From contig CAAFFR010000062.1 in the NCBI GenBank assembly GCA_900762245.1, positions 1 through 5,833 on the forward strand: 5,833 nucleotides of DNA, written 5' to 3'. Source of the stretch: an uncultured Oscillospiraceae bacterium. GTDB taxonomy: Bacteria; Bacillota_A; Clostridia; Oscillospirales; Oscillospiraceae. This document shows positions 1 through 5,688 of this stretch, one piece after another (positions within the stretch are counted from its first letter, which is position 1; every line of letters starts with the position of its first letter). Made by a program: the position numbers and the translations under genes. Below the pieces are notes generated by a model. The model had not been told where the DNA came from. It worked only from the letters and a program-made list of their open reading frames with translations, and ran no database searches.

Positions 1-417
1 ATCACCCTGCCGGTAACAGCCATGGTTATCGGCGGTTTTGCCAGCCTGACCATGCTGACCAAAAATTCTTTTCTCGACGAAATCAACAAACAATATGTGT
101 TGACGGCAAAAGCAAAGGGATTGAGCCAAAACCAAATTTTATACGGGCACGTGTTTCGTAACGCCATGCTGATTGTAATTGCCGGATTTCCGACGCTTTT
201 AATCAAAATGCTGTTTACCGGCGCGCTGCTTATCGAGGTCATCTTTTCGCTAAACGGATTGGGCCTGCTCGGGTATGAAGCGATTATGACCCGCGATTAT
301 CCGGTAATATTCGGCACGATGTATATTTTTGCCCTTTTAGGCCTGGTGTTAAGACTTATTTCGGACATTACCTATTCCCTGATAGATCCGAGGATAAACT
401 TTGACAGCAACCAATAA
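1..417 (+). CDS. yejB: YejB-type ABC transporter permease, C-terminal part (5' end outside window)
   Basis: This is the inner-membrane permease of a YejABEF-type peptide ABC importer, the system that in E. coli takes up microcin C and short peptides. The frame is open from base 1, so the 138 residues seen are the C-terminal part of a protein that is about 364 residues in E. coli. It closely resembles my recollection of E. coli YejB: a [17 protein letters not shown] stretch, then [21 protein letters not shown], which is the EAA-type loop that docks on the ATPase, then hydrophobic helices and the ending SLIDPRINF. Hydrophobic segments lie at about residues 58-80 and 100-125 of the fragment. The gene ends at TAA 415-417, directly at a hairpin terminator. 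The next gene, yejE in E. coli, does not follow; a converging protease gene does instead. Family assignment is firm. The proteobacterial origin is inferred from similarity. Confidence 0.92.
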   Translation: MTLPVTAMVIGGFASLTMLTKNSFLDEINKQYVLTAKAKGLSQNQILYGHVFRNAMLIVIAGFPTLLIKMLFTGALLIEVIFSLNGLGLLGYEAIMTRDYPVIFGTMYIFALLGLVLRLISDITYSLIDPRINFDSNQ

Positions 418-446
418 AAAAAGCTCTCGTTTGAGAGCTTTTTTTT
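416..446. terminator. Bidirectional intrinsic terminator between converging genes
   Basis: The inverted repeat AAGCTCTC (421-428), loop GTTT, GAGAGCTT (433-440) is flanked by an A run on the left (416-422) and a T run on the right (439-446). It therefore reads as a hairpin plus U-tract on either strand. It begins inside the yejB stop codon and ends just before the Lon-like stop codon (449-451 on the - strand), so it can end both converging transcripts. Confidence 0.88.
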
Positions 447-448
447 CA

Positions 449-988
449 TCAGCGTCCGAGACAGCCATGCGTCTCTTTGGCAAATTTGACATAACGTTTG
501 TAAAAGTACTCCAACCCCTGCCGGACAGCATAGTTGACGGTACCTTTAGGATAATTTCCGTGCTTATCCGGTTTGCCGGCTTTAATACCGGTCAGAATTT
601 CTATGCCGTCATCAACATTGTCAACCGCGTAAATATGAAATTTTCCTTCGTCAACGGCATTCAGGACGTCTTCGCGCAGCATCAAGTCCTTTACGTTGGT
701 ACGGGGGATAATCACGCCCTGGTCTCCGGTGAGACCGCGATGACGGCAAACATCAAAGAATCCTTCAATCTTTTCATTAACGCCGCCAATGGGCTGGACT
801 TCACCAAACTGGTTAATCGAACCGGTAACGGCAATGTTTTGTTTAATCGGGAGATTTGCTATTGCCGAAAGCATACAGTAATATTCGGTAGAAGAAGCAC
901 TGTCTCCGTCAACGCCGCCGTAAGACTGTTCAAAAACAATCGAGGCGCTCAATGACAGGGGTCGGTCTTTGGCGAAACGATTGGCCAA
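449..988 (-). CDS. Lon-related (YcbZ/LonB-like) ATP-dependent protease, C-terminal proteolytic domain, 5' truncated
   Basis: This is the C-terminal proteolytic domain of a cytoplasmic Lon-family serine protease (peptidase family S16, Ser-Lys dyad). Reading from position 988, the 179-residue fragment contains GVDGDSASSTE with the catalytic Ser at residue 30 and GGVNEKIEGFF with the catalytic Lys at residue 73. The 43-residue spacing equals that of Ser679/Lys722 in E. coli Lon. The segments EQSYGGVDGDSAS, ITGSINQ-type (here VTGSINQFGEVQ) and GLTGDQGVIIP are typical of the YcbZ/LonB-like branch rather than classical Lon. The extension after the domain, GIKAGKPDKHGNYPKGTVN, suggests the roughly 800-residue form of the family. 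The first residue is a TTG-coded Leu inside the conserved LANRFAKDRPL stretch, not a true start. Upstream of it homology stops and the frame meets a stop codon at 1010-1012. The ATPase-like N-terminal part is missing because the DNA changes identity there. Confidence 0.9.
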   Translation of the reverse strand: MANRFAKDRPLSLSASIVFEQSYGGVDGDSASSTEYYCMLSAIANLPIKQNIAVTGSINQFGEVQPIGGVNEKIEGFFDVCRHRGLTGDQGVIIPRTNVKDLMLREDVLNAVDEGKFHIYAVDNVDDGIEILTGIKAGKPDKHGNYPKGTVNYAVRQGLEYFYKRYVKFAKETHGCLGR

Positions 989-994
989 AAGGGC
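985..994. other. Junction between two unrelated genomes (probable chimera)
   Basis: On the left, the - strand frame is conserved Lon-like protease up to codon 986-988. Beyond that it reads LLAPRQYW and stops at 1010-1012, where the family would continue with YLANRF preceded by a GVLILSG-type stretch. On the right, the + strand frame from about 988 reads KGLVAGTITIDDYAELV, a sugar-binding-protein tail. Continued leftward, the same frame reads into unrelated Lon antisense sequence. Two coding genes in opposite orientation lose their 5' parts at the same few bases, and base composition changes with them. Confidence 0.85.
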
Positions 995-1080
995 TGGTCG
1001 CTGGTACCATCACCATCGACGACTACGCTGAGCTGGTCAAGACCAACTCCGCTCTGATGGCTGCCAACAAGCTGGGCTAA
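988..1080 (+). pseudogene. ABC sugar-binding protein, last ~30 codons only (truncated by the junction)
   Basis: The frame ends KGLVAGTITIDDYAELVKTN followed by SALMAANKLG and TAA at 1078-1080. A C-terminal helix of the type LVAGTIT-(V/I)-D-x-YAELV is common at the end of CUT1-type extracellular sugar-binding lipoproteins of Clostridia. It sits directly upstream of two matching permeases, in the usual binding protein-permease-permease order. It would be the extracellular, lipid-anchored receptor that sets transport specificity, here probably for galacto-N-biose/lacto-N-biose given the downstream GH112 gene (inference). Roughly 400 N-terminal residues, including the signal peptide, are missing because of the join at ~988. 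A short frame from ATG 952 runs into it, but that start belongs to the other DNA and is fortuitous. The gene is probably intact in the real genome. Confidence 0.72.
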
Positions 1081-1115
1081 TCTGATTCTTCGGAAGACCA
1101 CACAGTAAGCAATTT

Positions 1116-1153
1116 GGGTGGCAGTGACTTCTGTCACTGCCACCCATTTTTTT
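1116..1153 (+). terminator. Strong intrinsic terminator/attenuator after the binding-protein gene
   Basis: A perfect 13-bp stem, GGGTGGCAGTGAC (1116-1128) with GTCACTGCCACCC (1133-1145), closes a TTCT loop and is followed by ATTTTTTT. It lies 35 bases after the binding-protein stop codon and before the permease genes. In sugar ABC operons such a hairpin commonly ends most transcripts or protects the upstream mRNA, giving more binding protein than permease. No clear promoter follows, so partial read-through is the likely source of permease mRNA. Confidence 0.9.
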
Positions 1154-1200
1154 CGGTATGCACTATTGTAGGGCGGGGTCATGACCCAAAGTATTCTAAT

Positions 1201-1249
1201 AAGGTACTTTCCCCTGAACAGGTACAGCCTGTCCGGCGGAAAATACCTT
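1201..1249 (+). promoter_or_regulatory. Nested stem-loop in the leader of the first permease
   Basis: AAGGTACTTTCC (1201-1212) pairs with GGAAAATACCTT (1238-1249) with one C-A mismatch, enclosing a second hairpin ACAGG (1218-1222)/CCTGT (1228-1232) with loop TACAG. There is no U-tract, so it is not a terminator. It ends 14 bases before the AAGGAG ribosome binding site. A GGGTCATGACCC palindrome lies upstream at 1176-1187. The structure could stabilise mRNA left after termination or processing, or act as a protein- or RNA-level control site. Function is inferred. Confidence 0.45.
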
Positions 1250-1279
1250 TGGTAAAATAAAATAAGGAGTTGGTTTAAG

Positions 1280-2161
1280 ATGAAAAGCAATCTCAAGCGC
1301 ACGGGCTTTATCTTCTCGTGCGTGGCACCGGCTGTGATCCTGTTTGCTGTTTTCATGGTGGTGCCTACCTTCAACGTGTTCCGGCTGTCCCTGTATCAGC
1401 GGAGTACCTTCAATCCCAATGAAGTTTTCATTGGTCTGAAGAATTTCCAGATGCTGATGAAGGATGCCACCTTCATCCGGTCCATGCAGAACATGCTGCT
1501 GCTGATCGTGATGGTGACGGTGTTCACCATGGCTACGGCACTGGTTTTCGCTGGTATCCTTACCCGGGAAAAGCTGAAGGGTCAGGATTTCTTCCGGATC
1601 GTGTTCTACATCCCCAACATTCTGTCTGTCGTCGTTATCTCCGGTATTTTCTCTGCCATTTATGATATCGACCGCGGCCTGCTCAACAGCATTCTGAACC
1701 TGTTCGGCAAGGAAGGCATCCTCTGGAAGGGCGAGGAGCACGTCATTACCAGCCTGGTCATTGCCATGGTATGGCAGGCCATCGGCTACTACATGGTCAT
1801 GTACATGGCTTCCATGTCTGCGGTTCCCGGCTCCCTGTATGAATCTGCCGGACTGGACGGTGCTGACCGCATCACCCAGTTCTTCCAGATCACCATTCCT
1901 CTGATCTGGACCAACATCCGTACCACTCTGACATTCTTCATCATTTCCACCATCAACATGGCCTTCCTGTTTGTCAGCGCCATGACCGGCGGCGGCCCCA
2001 ACAATGCATCCAATGTGGCCCTGTTGTATATGTACAACCAGAAGAATCTGGGCGGCGGCTACGGTTATGCCATGGCCATCGGCGTTGTGATCTTCCTGGT
2101 GTCCTTCGGCCTGTCCGCACTGGTGAACAAGGTCACTGAACGCGAGATTCTGGAATTCTAA
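1280..2161 (+). CDS. CUT1 sugar ABC transporter permease, MalF/UgpA-like
   Basis: This is one of the two membrane subunits of a carbohydrate ABC importer; it forms the channel with the next gene's product. The 293 residues suggest six helices (about 11-33, 72-94, 108-128, 156-180, 210-233, 262-284). The ATPase-docking EAA loop is at 188-208 (ESAGLDGADRITQFFQITIP) and the family motif TGGGPNNAS at 236-244. Length is normal for the MalF/UgpA/LacF family lacking the long MalF periplasmic insert. The ATG at 1280 is preceded by AAGGAG (1264-1269) at good spacing, and KSNLKR-hydrophobic is a normal start. The TAA stop overlaps the next gene's ribosome binding site, so translation is probably coupled. 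No ATPase gene is in the window; a shared MsmK/MsiK-type ATPase is likely. The substrate is inferred from the neighbouring GH112 gene. Confidence 0.93.
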   Translation: MKSNLKRTGFIFSCVAPAVILFAVFMVVPTFNVFRLSLYQRSTFNPNEVFIGLKNFQMLMKDATFIRSMQNMLLLIVMVTVFTMATALVFAGILTREKLKGQDFFRIVFYIPNILSVVVISGIFSAIYDIDRGLLNSILNLFGKEGILWKGEEHVITSLVIAMVWQAIGYYMVMYMASMSAVPGSLYESAGLDGADRITQFFQITIPLIWTNIRTTLTFFIISTINMAFLFVSAMTGGGPNNASNVALLYMYNQKNLGGGYGYAMAIGVVIFLVSFGLSALVNKVTEREILEF

Positions 2162-2166
2162 GGAGG
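2161..2166 (+). promoter_or_regulatory. Ribosome binding site AGGAGG overlapping a stop codon
   Basis: AGGAGG begins on the last base of the first permease's TAA (2159-2161) and lies 7 bases before ATG 2174. It fixes the start of the second permease and indicates translational coupling, fitting equimolar membrane subunits. Confidence 0.85.
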
Positions 2167-2173
2167 TGCAGCT

Positions 2174-3061
2174 ATGAAACTGAAAAACGATGTCAACAGC
2201 GGCGAGCGCCTGTATAAGGGTTTCATTTATCTGGTGCTGGGCCTTCTGGCTGTGCTGATTCTGGTTCCTGTGCTGTGGGTCATGGTGGCTTCTGTCAAGG
2301 AGACTTCCGAGCACTACGGCAGCCCCTGGGCACTGCCCACACACATCCATTGGCAGAACTTTGCGGATGCCTGGACAAAGGCCAACATGGGCGGCTATAT
2401 GCTGCACTCTGTTATGATCACCGTCATGGCCCTGGGTATTCTGCTGGTGGTAGCGCTGCCTGCTTCCTACTGCCTGGCACGATTCAAGTTTGTCAGCCAG
2501 AAGTTCCTGAACACCTGCTTCATGGCCGGCCTGTTCATCAACGTCAACTACATTGTCGTTCCCATTTACCTGATGCTGTCTGACGGCGACAAGTGGCTTA
2601 AGGGAATCCTGGGCAGCGGCGTCCTGCTGAACAACCATATTGTGGTGGCAGTTGTCTATGCCGCAACCGCGCTGCCCTTTACCATCTACCTGCTGTCCAG
2701 CTACTTTGCAACCCTGCCTCACGATTTTGAGGAGGCTGCCTATATTGACGGTGCCGGTTATTTCCGCACCATGATGCAGGTCATTTTCCCCATGGCAAAG
2801 CCCTCCATCATCACGGTCATTCTGTTCAACTTCCTGTCCTTCTGGAATGAATACATCATCATCAAGACCCTGGTCACCGACCGGGATCGGTGGACCCTGC
2901 CTGCCGGCCTTCTGAACCTGATGCAGGCACAGCAGTCCGCAGCAGAATACGGCCCCATGTATGCCGGTCTGGTGCTGGTCATGCTGCCTGTTCTGATCCT
3001 GTACATCTGCGTGCAGAAGAACCTGACCAAGGGTATGACCGTGGGCGGTCTGAAAGGCTAA
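2174..3061 (+). CDS. CUT1 sugar ABC transporter permease, MalG/UgpE-like
   Basis: This is the second membrane subunit of the sugar importer, partner of the MalF-like protein encoded 12 bases upstream. The 295 residues show hydrophobic segments at about 16-39, 77-100, 115-135, 154-176, 208-228 and 262-281. The EAA loop lies at 187-207 (EAAYIDGAGYFRTMMQVIFP). The C-terminal tail QKNLTKGMTVGGLKG corresponds to the conserved (Q/E)-(R/K)-x-hydrophobic-x-KG-(M/L)-T-x-G-x-(V/L)-KG ending of MalG/UgpE-type permeases. The region between the third and fourth helices (SDGDKWLKGILGSGVLLNN) is a little longer than in many family members. The TAA stop at 3059-3061 overlaps the ribosome binding site of the next small gene, so all three genes should share a transcript. 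Family assignment is firm; substrate is inferred from the phosphorylase downstream. Confidence 0.94.
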   Translation: MKLKNDVNSGERLYKGFIYLVLGLLAVLILVPVLWVMVASVKETSEHYGSPWALPTHIHWQNFADAWTKANMGGYMLHSVMITVMALGILLVVALPASYCLARFKFVSQKFLNTCFMAGLFINVNYIVVPIYLMLSDGDKWLKGILGSGVLLNNHIVVAVVYAATALPFTIYLLSSYFATLPHDFEEAAYIDGAGYFRTMMQVIFPMAKPSIITVILFNFLSFWNEYIIIKTLVTDRDRWTLPAGLLNLMQAQQSAAEYGPMYAGLVLVMLPVLILYICVQKNLTKGMTVGGLKG

Positions 3062-3070
3062 GGTGACATT

Positions 3071-3259
3071 ATGAATTTTTGGAAAGAGCATGCGACCCTT
3101 CGGGGCGTTCTGATCCTGCTGTTTTTCGTGGTGGGCATGGTGCTGACCATTGTGGGCTGGAAGATGACCGGCAAGCTGCTGGGGCTGGGAATTATGCTGG
3201 TGGGAATCGTTTTCCTGCTGACTGCCCTGTTTGTCTATAACGCCCCCTACCATAAATAA
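3071..3259 (+). CDS. Small two-helix membrane protein of the sugar ABC operon
   Basis: This 62-residue protein has a short charged N-terminus (MNFWKEHATLRG), a hydrophobic helix at about 12-30, a short basic turn (KMTGK), a second helix at about 36-55, and the tail YNAPYHK. It would insert in the membrane with little exposed outside the bilayer. The start is supported by AAGGTGA (3060-3066), which overlaps the permease stop codon and sits 4 bases before ATG 3071, so translation is probably coupled. I recall uncharacterised proteins of this size and topology next to CUT1 sugar permeases in Clostridia (possibly the family called DUF6903), but cannot confirm membership. A role as an accessory or stabilising subunit of the transporter is a guess from context only. 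Good codon use in line with its neighbours and tight spacing argue that it is a real gene. Confidence 0.8.
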   Translation: MNFWKEHATLRGVLILLFFVVGMVLTIVGWKMTGKLLGLGIMLVGIVFLLTALFVYNAPYHK

Positions 3260-3270
3260 GATTGAATTTG

Positions 3271-3338
3271 CGGAGTAAGTGCGGTTTGGGTACATGATTT
3301 TCTTTTTCGTAATGTATGTTTCCCGCTTGCTTACTCCG
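3271..3338 (+). promoter_or_regulatory. Long imperfect inverted repeat between transporter and phosphorylase genes
   Basis: CGGAGTAAG (3271-3279) pairs perfectly with CTTACTCCG (3330-3338). Inside, GCGG (3281-3284) can pair with CCGC (3322-3325) and TACAT (3291-3295) with ATGTA (3312-3316), giving one extended interrupted stem. No U-tract follows, so it is not a standard terminator. It may be a processing or stability element separating the transporter message from the enzyme message. Confidence 0.5.
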
Positions 3339-3352
3339 GCCGCTCCCAATCT

Positions 3353-3378
3353 CTTCCCTCCATATGTATGGAGGGAAG
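3353..3378. promoter_or_regulatory. Perfect 12-bp palindrome upstream of gnpA (operator or hairpin)
   Basis: CTTCCCTCCATA (3353-3364) and TATGGAGGGAAG (3367-3378) are perfect inverse complements around a TG centre. As DNA this is a large dyad of the kind bound by dimeric regulators. As RNA it is a stable hairpin followed only by CTTTG, a poor U-tract. It ends 54 bases before the gnpA start and just before a weak promoter-like pair, so an operator is plausible; terminator and mRNA-stability roles remain possible. Confidence 0.55.
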
Positions 3379-3380
3379 CT

Positions 3381-3409
3381 TTGTACGCAAACTGTACCCA
3401 GAATATCTT
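3381..3409 (+). promoter_or_regulatory. Weak candidate promoter for gnpA
   Basis: TTGTAC (3381-3386) and TATCTT (3404-3409) are separated by 17 bases and partly match the sigma-A -35 and -10 consensus. Transcription would start near 3416, almost at the AAGGAG ribosome binding site (3418-3423), leaving a very short leader. The match is modest and could be chance. Confidence 0.22.
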
Positions 3410-3432
3410 GATCCATTAAGGAGAATGCTGAT

Positions 3433-5598
3433 ATGAACGATATGAGAAAAGTTGGCCGGGTAACCATTCCCACCGACCTGGACGTGGTTCCCGAAACCCT
3501 GGAAATCATGAAGCGCTGGGGCGCCGATGCCATCCGTGACTGCGACGGCACCGATTTCCCCGCCGAGCTGCAGGGCCAGAACGCCAAGATTTACTCCACC
3601 TACTACACCACCCGTAAGGACAATGTCTGGGCCAAGGCGAACCCCGATGAAGTCCAGCAGTGCTACATCATGACCGGCTTCCACACCGCCACCGAGGGCG
3701 CGCTGGAAATTCCCCTGATGAAGGGCATTAGCCCTGAGCTGATGGAAGTCAACACCCGGGACGACATCAAGCGCTGGTGGGAAGTTGTGGACCGCACCAC
3801 CGGTGAGGTTGTTTCCACTGATGCCTGGGACTACAATGCGGAAACCGGCTGTGTGGTCATTGCCAATCCCGATGCCTTCCATGAGTACACCGTGGCATTC
3901 CTGGCTTACCTGATCTGGGACCCCGTCCATATGTATAACGCTGTCACCAACAACTGGCAGAACTTCGAGCACCAGATCACCTTCGACGTCCGTCAGCCCA
4001 AGACCCACAAGTTCACCATGGAGCGTCTGCGCAAGTTTATCGCAGAGCACCCTTACGTCAACGTCATCCGCTACACCACCTTCTTCCATCAGTTCACCCT
4101 GATGTTCGACGAGCTGAAGCGGGAGAAGTTCGTTGACTGGTATGGCTATTCCGCTTCCGTTTCTCCTTACATTCTGGAGCAGTTCGAGAAGGAAGTTGGC
4201 TATAAGTTCCGCCCCGAGTACATCGTGGACCAGGGTTACTACAACAACCAGTACCGGGTTCCCTCCAAGGAGTTTAAAGACTTCCAGGCCTTCCAGCGCC
4301 GTGAGGTTGCGGCTCTGGCCAAGGAGATGGTGGATATCACCCACGAGCTGGGCAAGGAAGCCATGATGTTCCTGGGCGACCACTGGATCGGCACCGAGCC
4401 CTTCATGGAAGAGTGGAAGACCATCGGTGTTGACGCAGTTGTCGGCTCCGTGGGCAACGGTTCCACCCTGCGTCTGATTTCCGATATCCCCGGTGTCAAG
4501 TACACCGAAGGCCGTTTCCTGCCTTACTTCTTCCCCGACACCTTCCACGAGGGCGGCGACCCTGTGAAGGAAGCCAAGGAGAACTGGGTCACCGCAAGAC
4601 GTGCCATTCTGCGTAAGCCCATCGACCGCATCGGCTACGGCGGCTACCTGAAGCTGGCACTGCAGTTCCCTGAGTTCATCGACTACGTGGAATCTGTCTG
4701 CAACGAGTTCCGTGAGCTGTACGAGAACATCAAGGGCACCACTCCCTATTGTGTCAAGACCGTTGCTGTTCTGAACAGCTGGGGCAAGATGCGCGCTTGG
4801 GGCTGCCATATGGTTCACCATGCGCTGTATCAGAAGCAGAACTACTCCTATGCCGGCATCATCGAGGCCCTGTCCGGCGCTCCCTTCGATGTGAAGTTCA
4901 TCTCCTTCGACGATATCCGCAAGGATGCCTCCATTCTGGATAACATTGATGTCATCATCAACGTCGGTGATGCAGACACCGCTCACACCGGCGGCGCTGA
5001 GTGGGAAGATCCCACTATCTCCTCTGCAGTCCGTAAGTTCGTCCACAACGGCGGCGGCTTCATCGGTGTCGGTGAACCCTCCGGCCACCAGTACCAGGGC
5101 CACTTCCTGCAGCTGGCTAATGTGCTGGGTGTGGAGAAGGAAACCGGCTTCACCCTGAACTACGACAAGTATAACTGGGAAGAAAAGCCCGGCCACTTCA
5201 TTCTGGCCGACGTTGCCGGTGAGGTGGACTTCGGCGAAGGCAAGAAGAGCATCTATGCCTACGAGGGTACCGACATTCTTGTCCAGAAGGATAAGGAAGT
5301 TCAGCTGGCAGTCAACAGCTTCGGCAGCGGCCGCTCCGTCTACATCTCCGGCCTGCCTTACTCCTTCGAGAACAGCCGTGTTCTGTACCGTGCCATCCTG
5401 TGGGCTGCCCATGGAGAGGAGTGGCTTCACAAGTGGTTCTCCACCAACTACAACGTGGAAGTTCACGCTTTTGTTGCCAACGGCAAGTACTGCGTGGTCA
5501 ACAATACCTACGTTCCTCAGGACACCACCGTCTACACCGACAAGGGCAGCTTCGAACTGCACCTGGATGCCAACGAAATCAAGTGGTATAACCTGTAA
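3433..5598 (+). CDS. gnpA: 1,3-beta-galactosyl-N-acetylhexosamine phosphorylase (GH112)
   Basis: This cytoplasmic enzyme uses phosphate to split Gal-beta-1,3-GalNAc (galacto-N-biose) or Gal-beta-1,3-GlcNAc (lacto-N-biose) into alpha-galactose 1-phosphate and the N-acetylhexosamine (EC 2.4.1.211). The 721 residues have no signal peptide. Expected GH112 layout: TIM-barrel-like catalytic domain (about 5-435), alpha/beta/alpha middle domain (about 440-660) and small beta C-terminal domain (about 668-720). Aligned from memory to the Bifidobacterium longum enzyme with a constant offset of +3, the general acid Asp313 is Asp316 (in MFLGDHWIGTEP). Ligand residues correspond to Asn169, Arg213, Gln220 and Arg361. 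Other family blocks are RWWEVVDRTTGEVV (114-127), KYTEGRFLPYFFPDTFHEG (356-374) and VAVLNSWGKMR (444-454). It is about 30 residues shorter than the B. longum enzyme, mainly near residues 590-600. ATG 3433 follows AAGGAG (3418-3423). The neighbouring sugar importer probably supplies the substrate. GH112 also includes a galactosyl-rhamnose phosphorylase, a less likely alternative. Confidence 0.95.
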   Translation: MNDMRKVGRVTIPTDLDVVPETLEIMKRWGADAIRDCDGTDFPAELQGQNAKIYSTYYTTRKDNVWAKANPDEVQQCYIMTGFHTATEGALEIPLMKGISPELMEVNTRDDIKRWWEVVDRTTGEVVSTDAWDYNAETGCVVIANPDAFHEYTVAFLAYLIWDPVHMYNAVTNNWQNFEHQITFDVRQPKTHKFTMERLRKFIAEHPYVNVIRYTTFFHQFTLMFDELKREKFVDWYGYSASVSPYILEQFEKEVGYKFRPEYIVDQGYYNNQYRVPSKEFKDFQAFQRREVAALAKEMVDITHELGKEAMMFLGDHWIGTEPFMEEWKTIGVDAVVGSVGNGSTLRLISDIPGVKYTEGRFLPYFFPDTFHEGGDPVKEAKENWVTARRAILRKPIDRIGYGGYLKLALQFPEFIDYVESVCNEFRELYENIKGTTPYCVKTVAVLNSWGKMRAWGCHMVHHALYQKQNYSYAGIIEALSGAPFDVKFISFDDIRKDASILDNIDVIINVGDADTAHTGGAEWEDPTISSAVRKFVHNGGGFIGVGEPSGHQYQGHFLQLANVLGVEKETGFTLNYDKYNWEEKPGHFILADVAGEVDFGEGKKSIYAYEGTDILVQKDKEVQLAVNSFGSGRSVYISGLPYSFENSRVLYRAILWAAHGEEWLHKWFSTNYNVEVHAFVANGKYCVVNNTYVPQDTTVYTDKGSFELHLDANEIKWYNL

Positions 5599-5613
5599 TG
5601 GATATAACAGAAT

Positions 5614-5640
5614 CCCCCTGCTTCGCTTTGGAGCAGGGGG
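5614..5640 (+). terminator. GC-rich hairpin just after gnpA, without a U-tract
   Basis: CCCCCTGCTTC (5614-5624) pairs with GGAGCAGGGGG (5630-5640), 11 pairs including one T-G wobble, around a GCTTT loop. It starts 15 bases after the gnpA stop codon. What follows (GCTTGCAT) is poor in T, so termination by this hairpin alone is uncertain; it could instead protect the mRNA 3' end. Confidence 0.5.
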
Positions 5641-5654
5641 GCTTGCATATGATG

Positions 5655-5684
5655 AGAAACCGCCGGGGTGAGCCGGCGGTTTCT
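5655..5684 (+). terminator. Second hairpin after gnpA, probable terminator
   Basis: AGAAACCGCCGG (5655-5666) pairs perfectly with CCGGCGGTTTCT (5673-5684) around a GGTGAG loop. The A-rich foot on the left and TTTCT on the right give terminator polarity on the + strand, though the T-tract is short and broken by GCG. Together with the hairpin at 5614-5640 it probably ends the gnpA transcript. Confidence 0.55.
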
Positions 5685-5688
5685 GCGT

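Noticed and set aside
401..955. A 184-codon open frame on the + strand.
   Set aside because: It lies antisense to the conserved Lon-like protease domain, begins inside the yejB stop region and terminator, and shows no family features.
952..1080. An ATG-started 42-codon + strand frame that ends as the binding-protein tail.
   Set aside because: Its first ~12 codons are antisense Lon-like sequence and the rest is the binding-protein tail; it exists only because of the junction.
1166..1200. Promoter-like TTGTAG and TCTAAT/TATTCT before the first permease.
   Set aside because: The -10-like hexamers are reasonable but no -35 match sits at the right spacing (TTGTAG is 20 or more bases away).
1196..3349. 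A 717-codon - strand open frame opposite the permeases.
   Set aside because: It is rich in His, Gln, Asp and Gly with no hydrophobic core, typical of the antisense of GC-biased membrane-protein genes; the + strand genes have clear motifs and ribosome binding sites.
3381..3388. TTGTACGC shared with 5747-5754 in the downstream hairpin.
   Set aside because: An 8-base match over a window this size with no extension is expected by chance.
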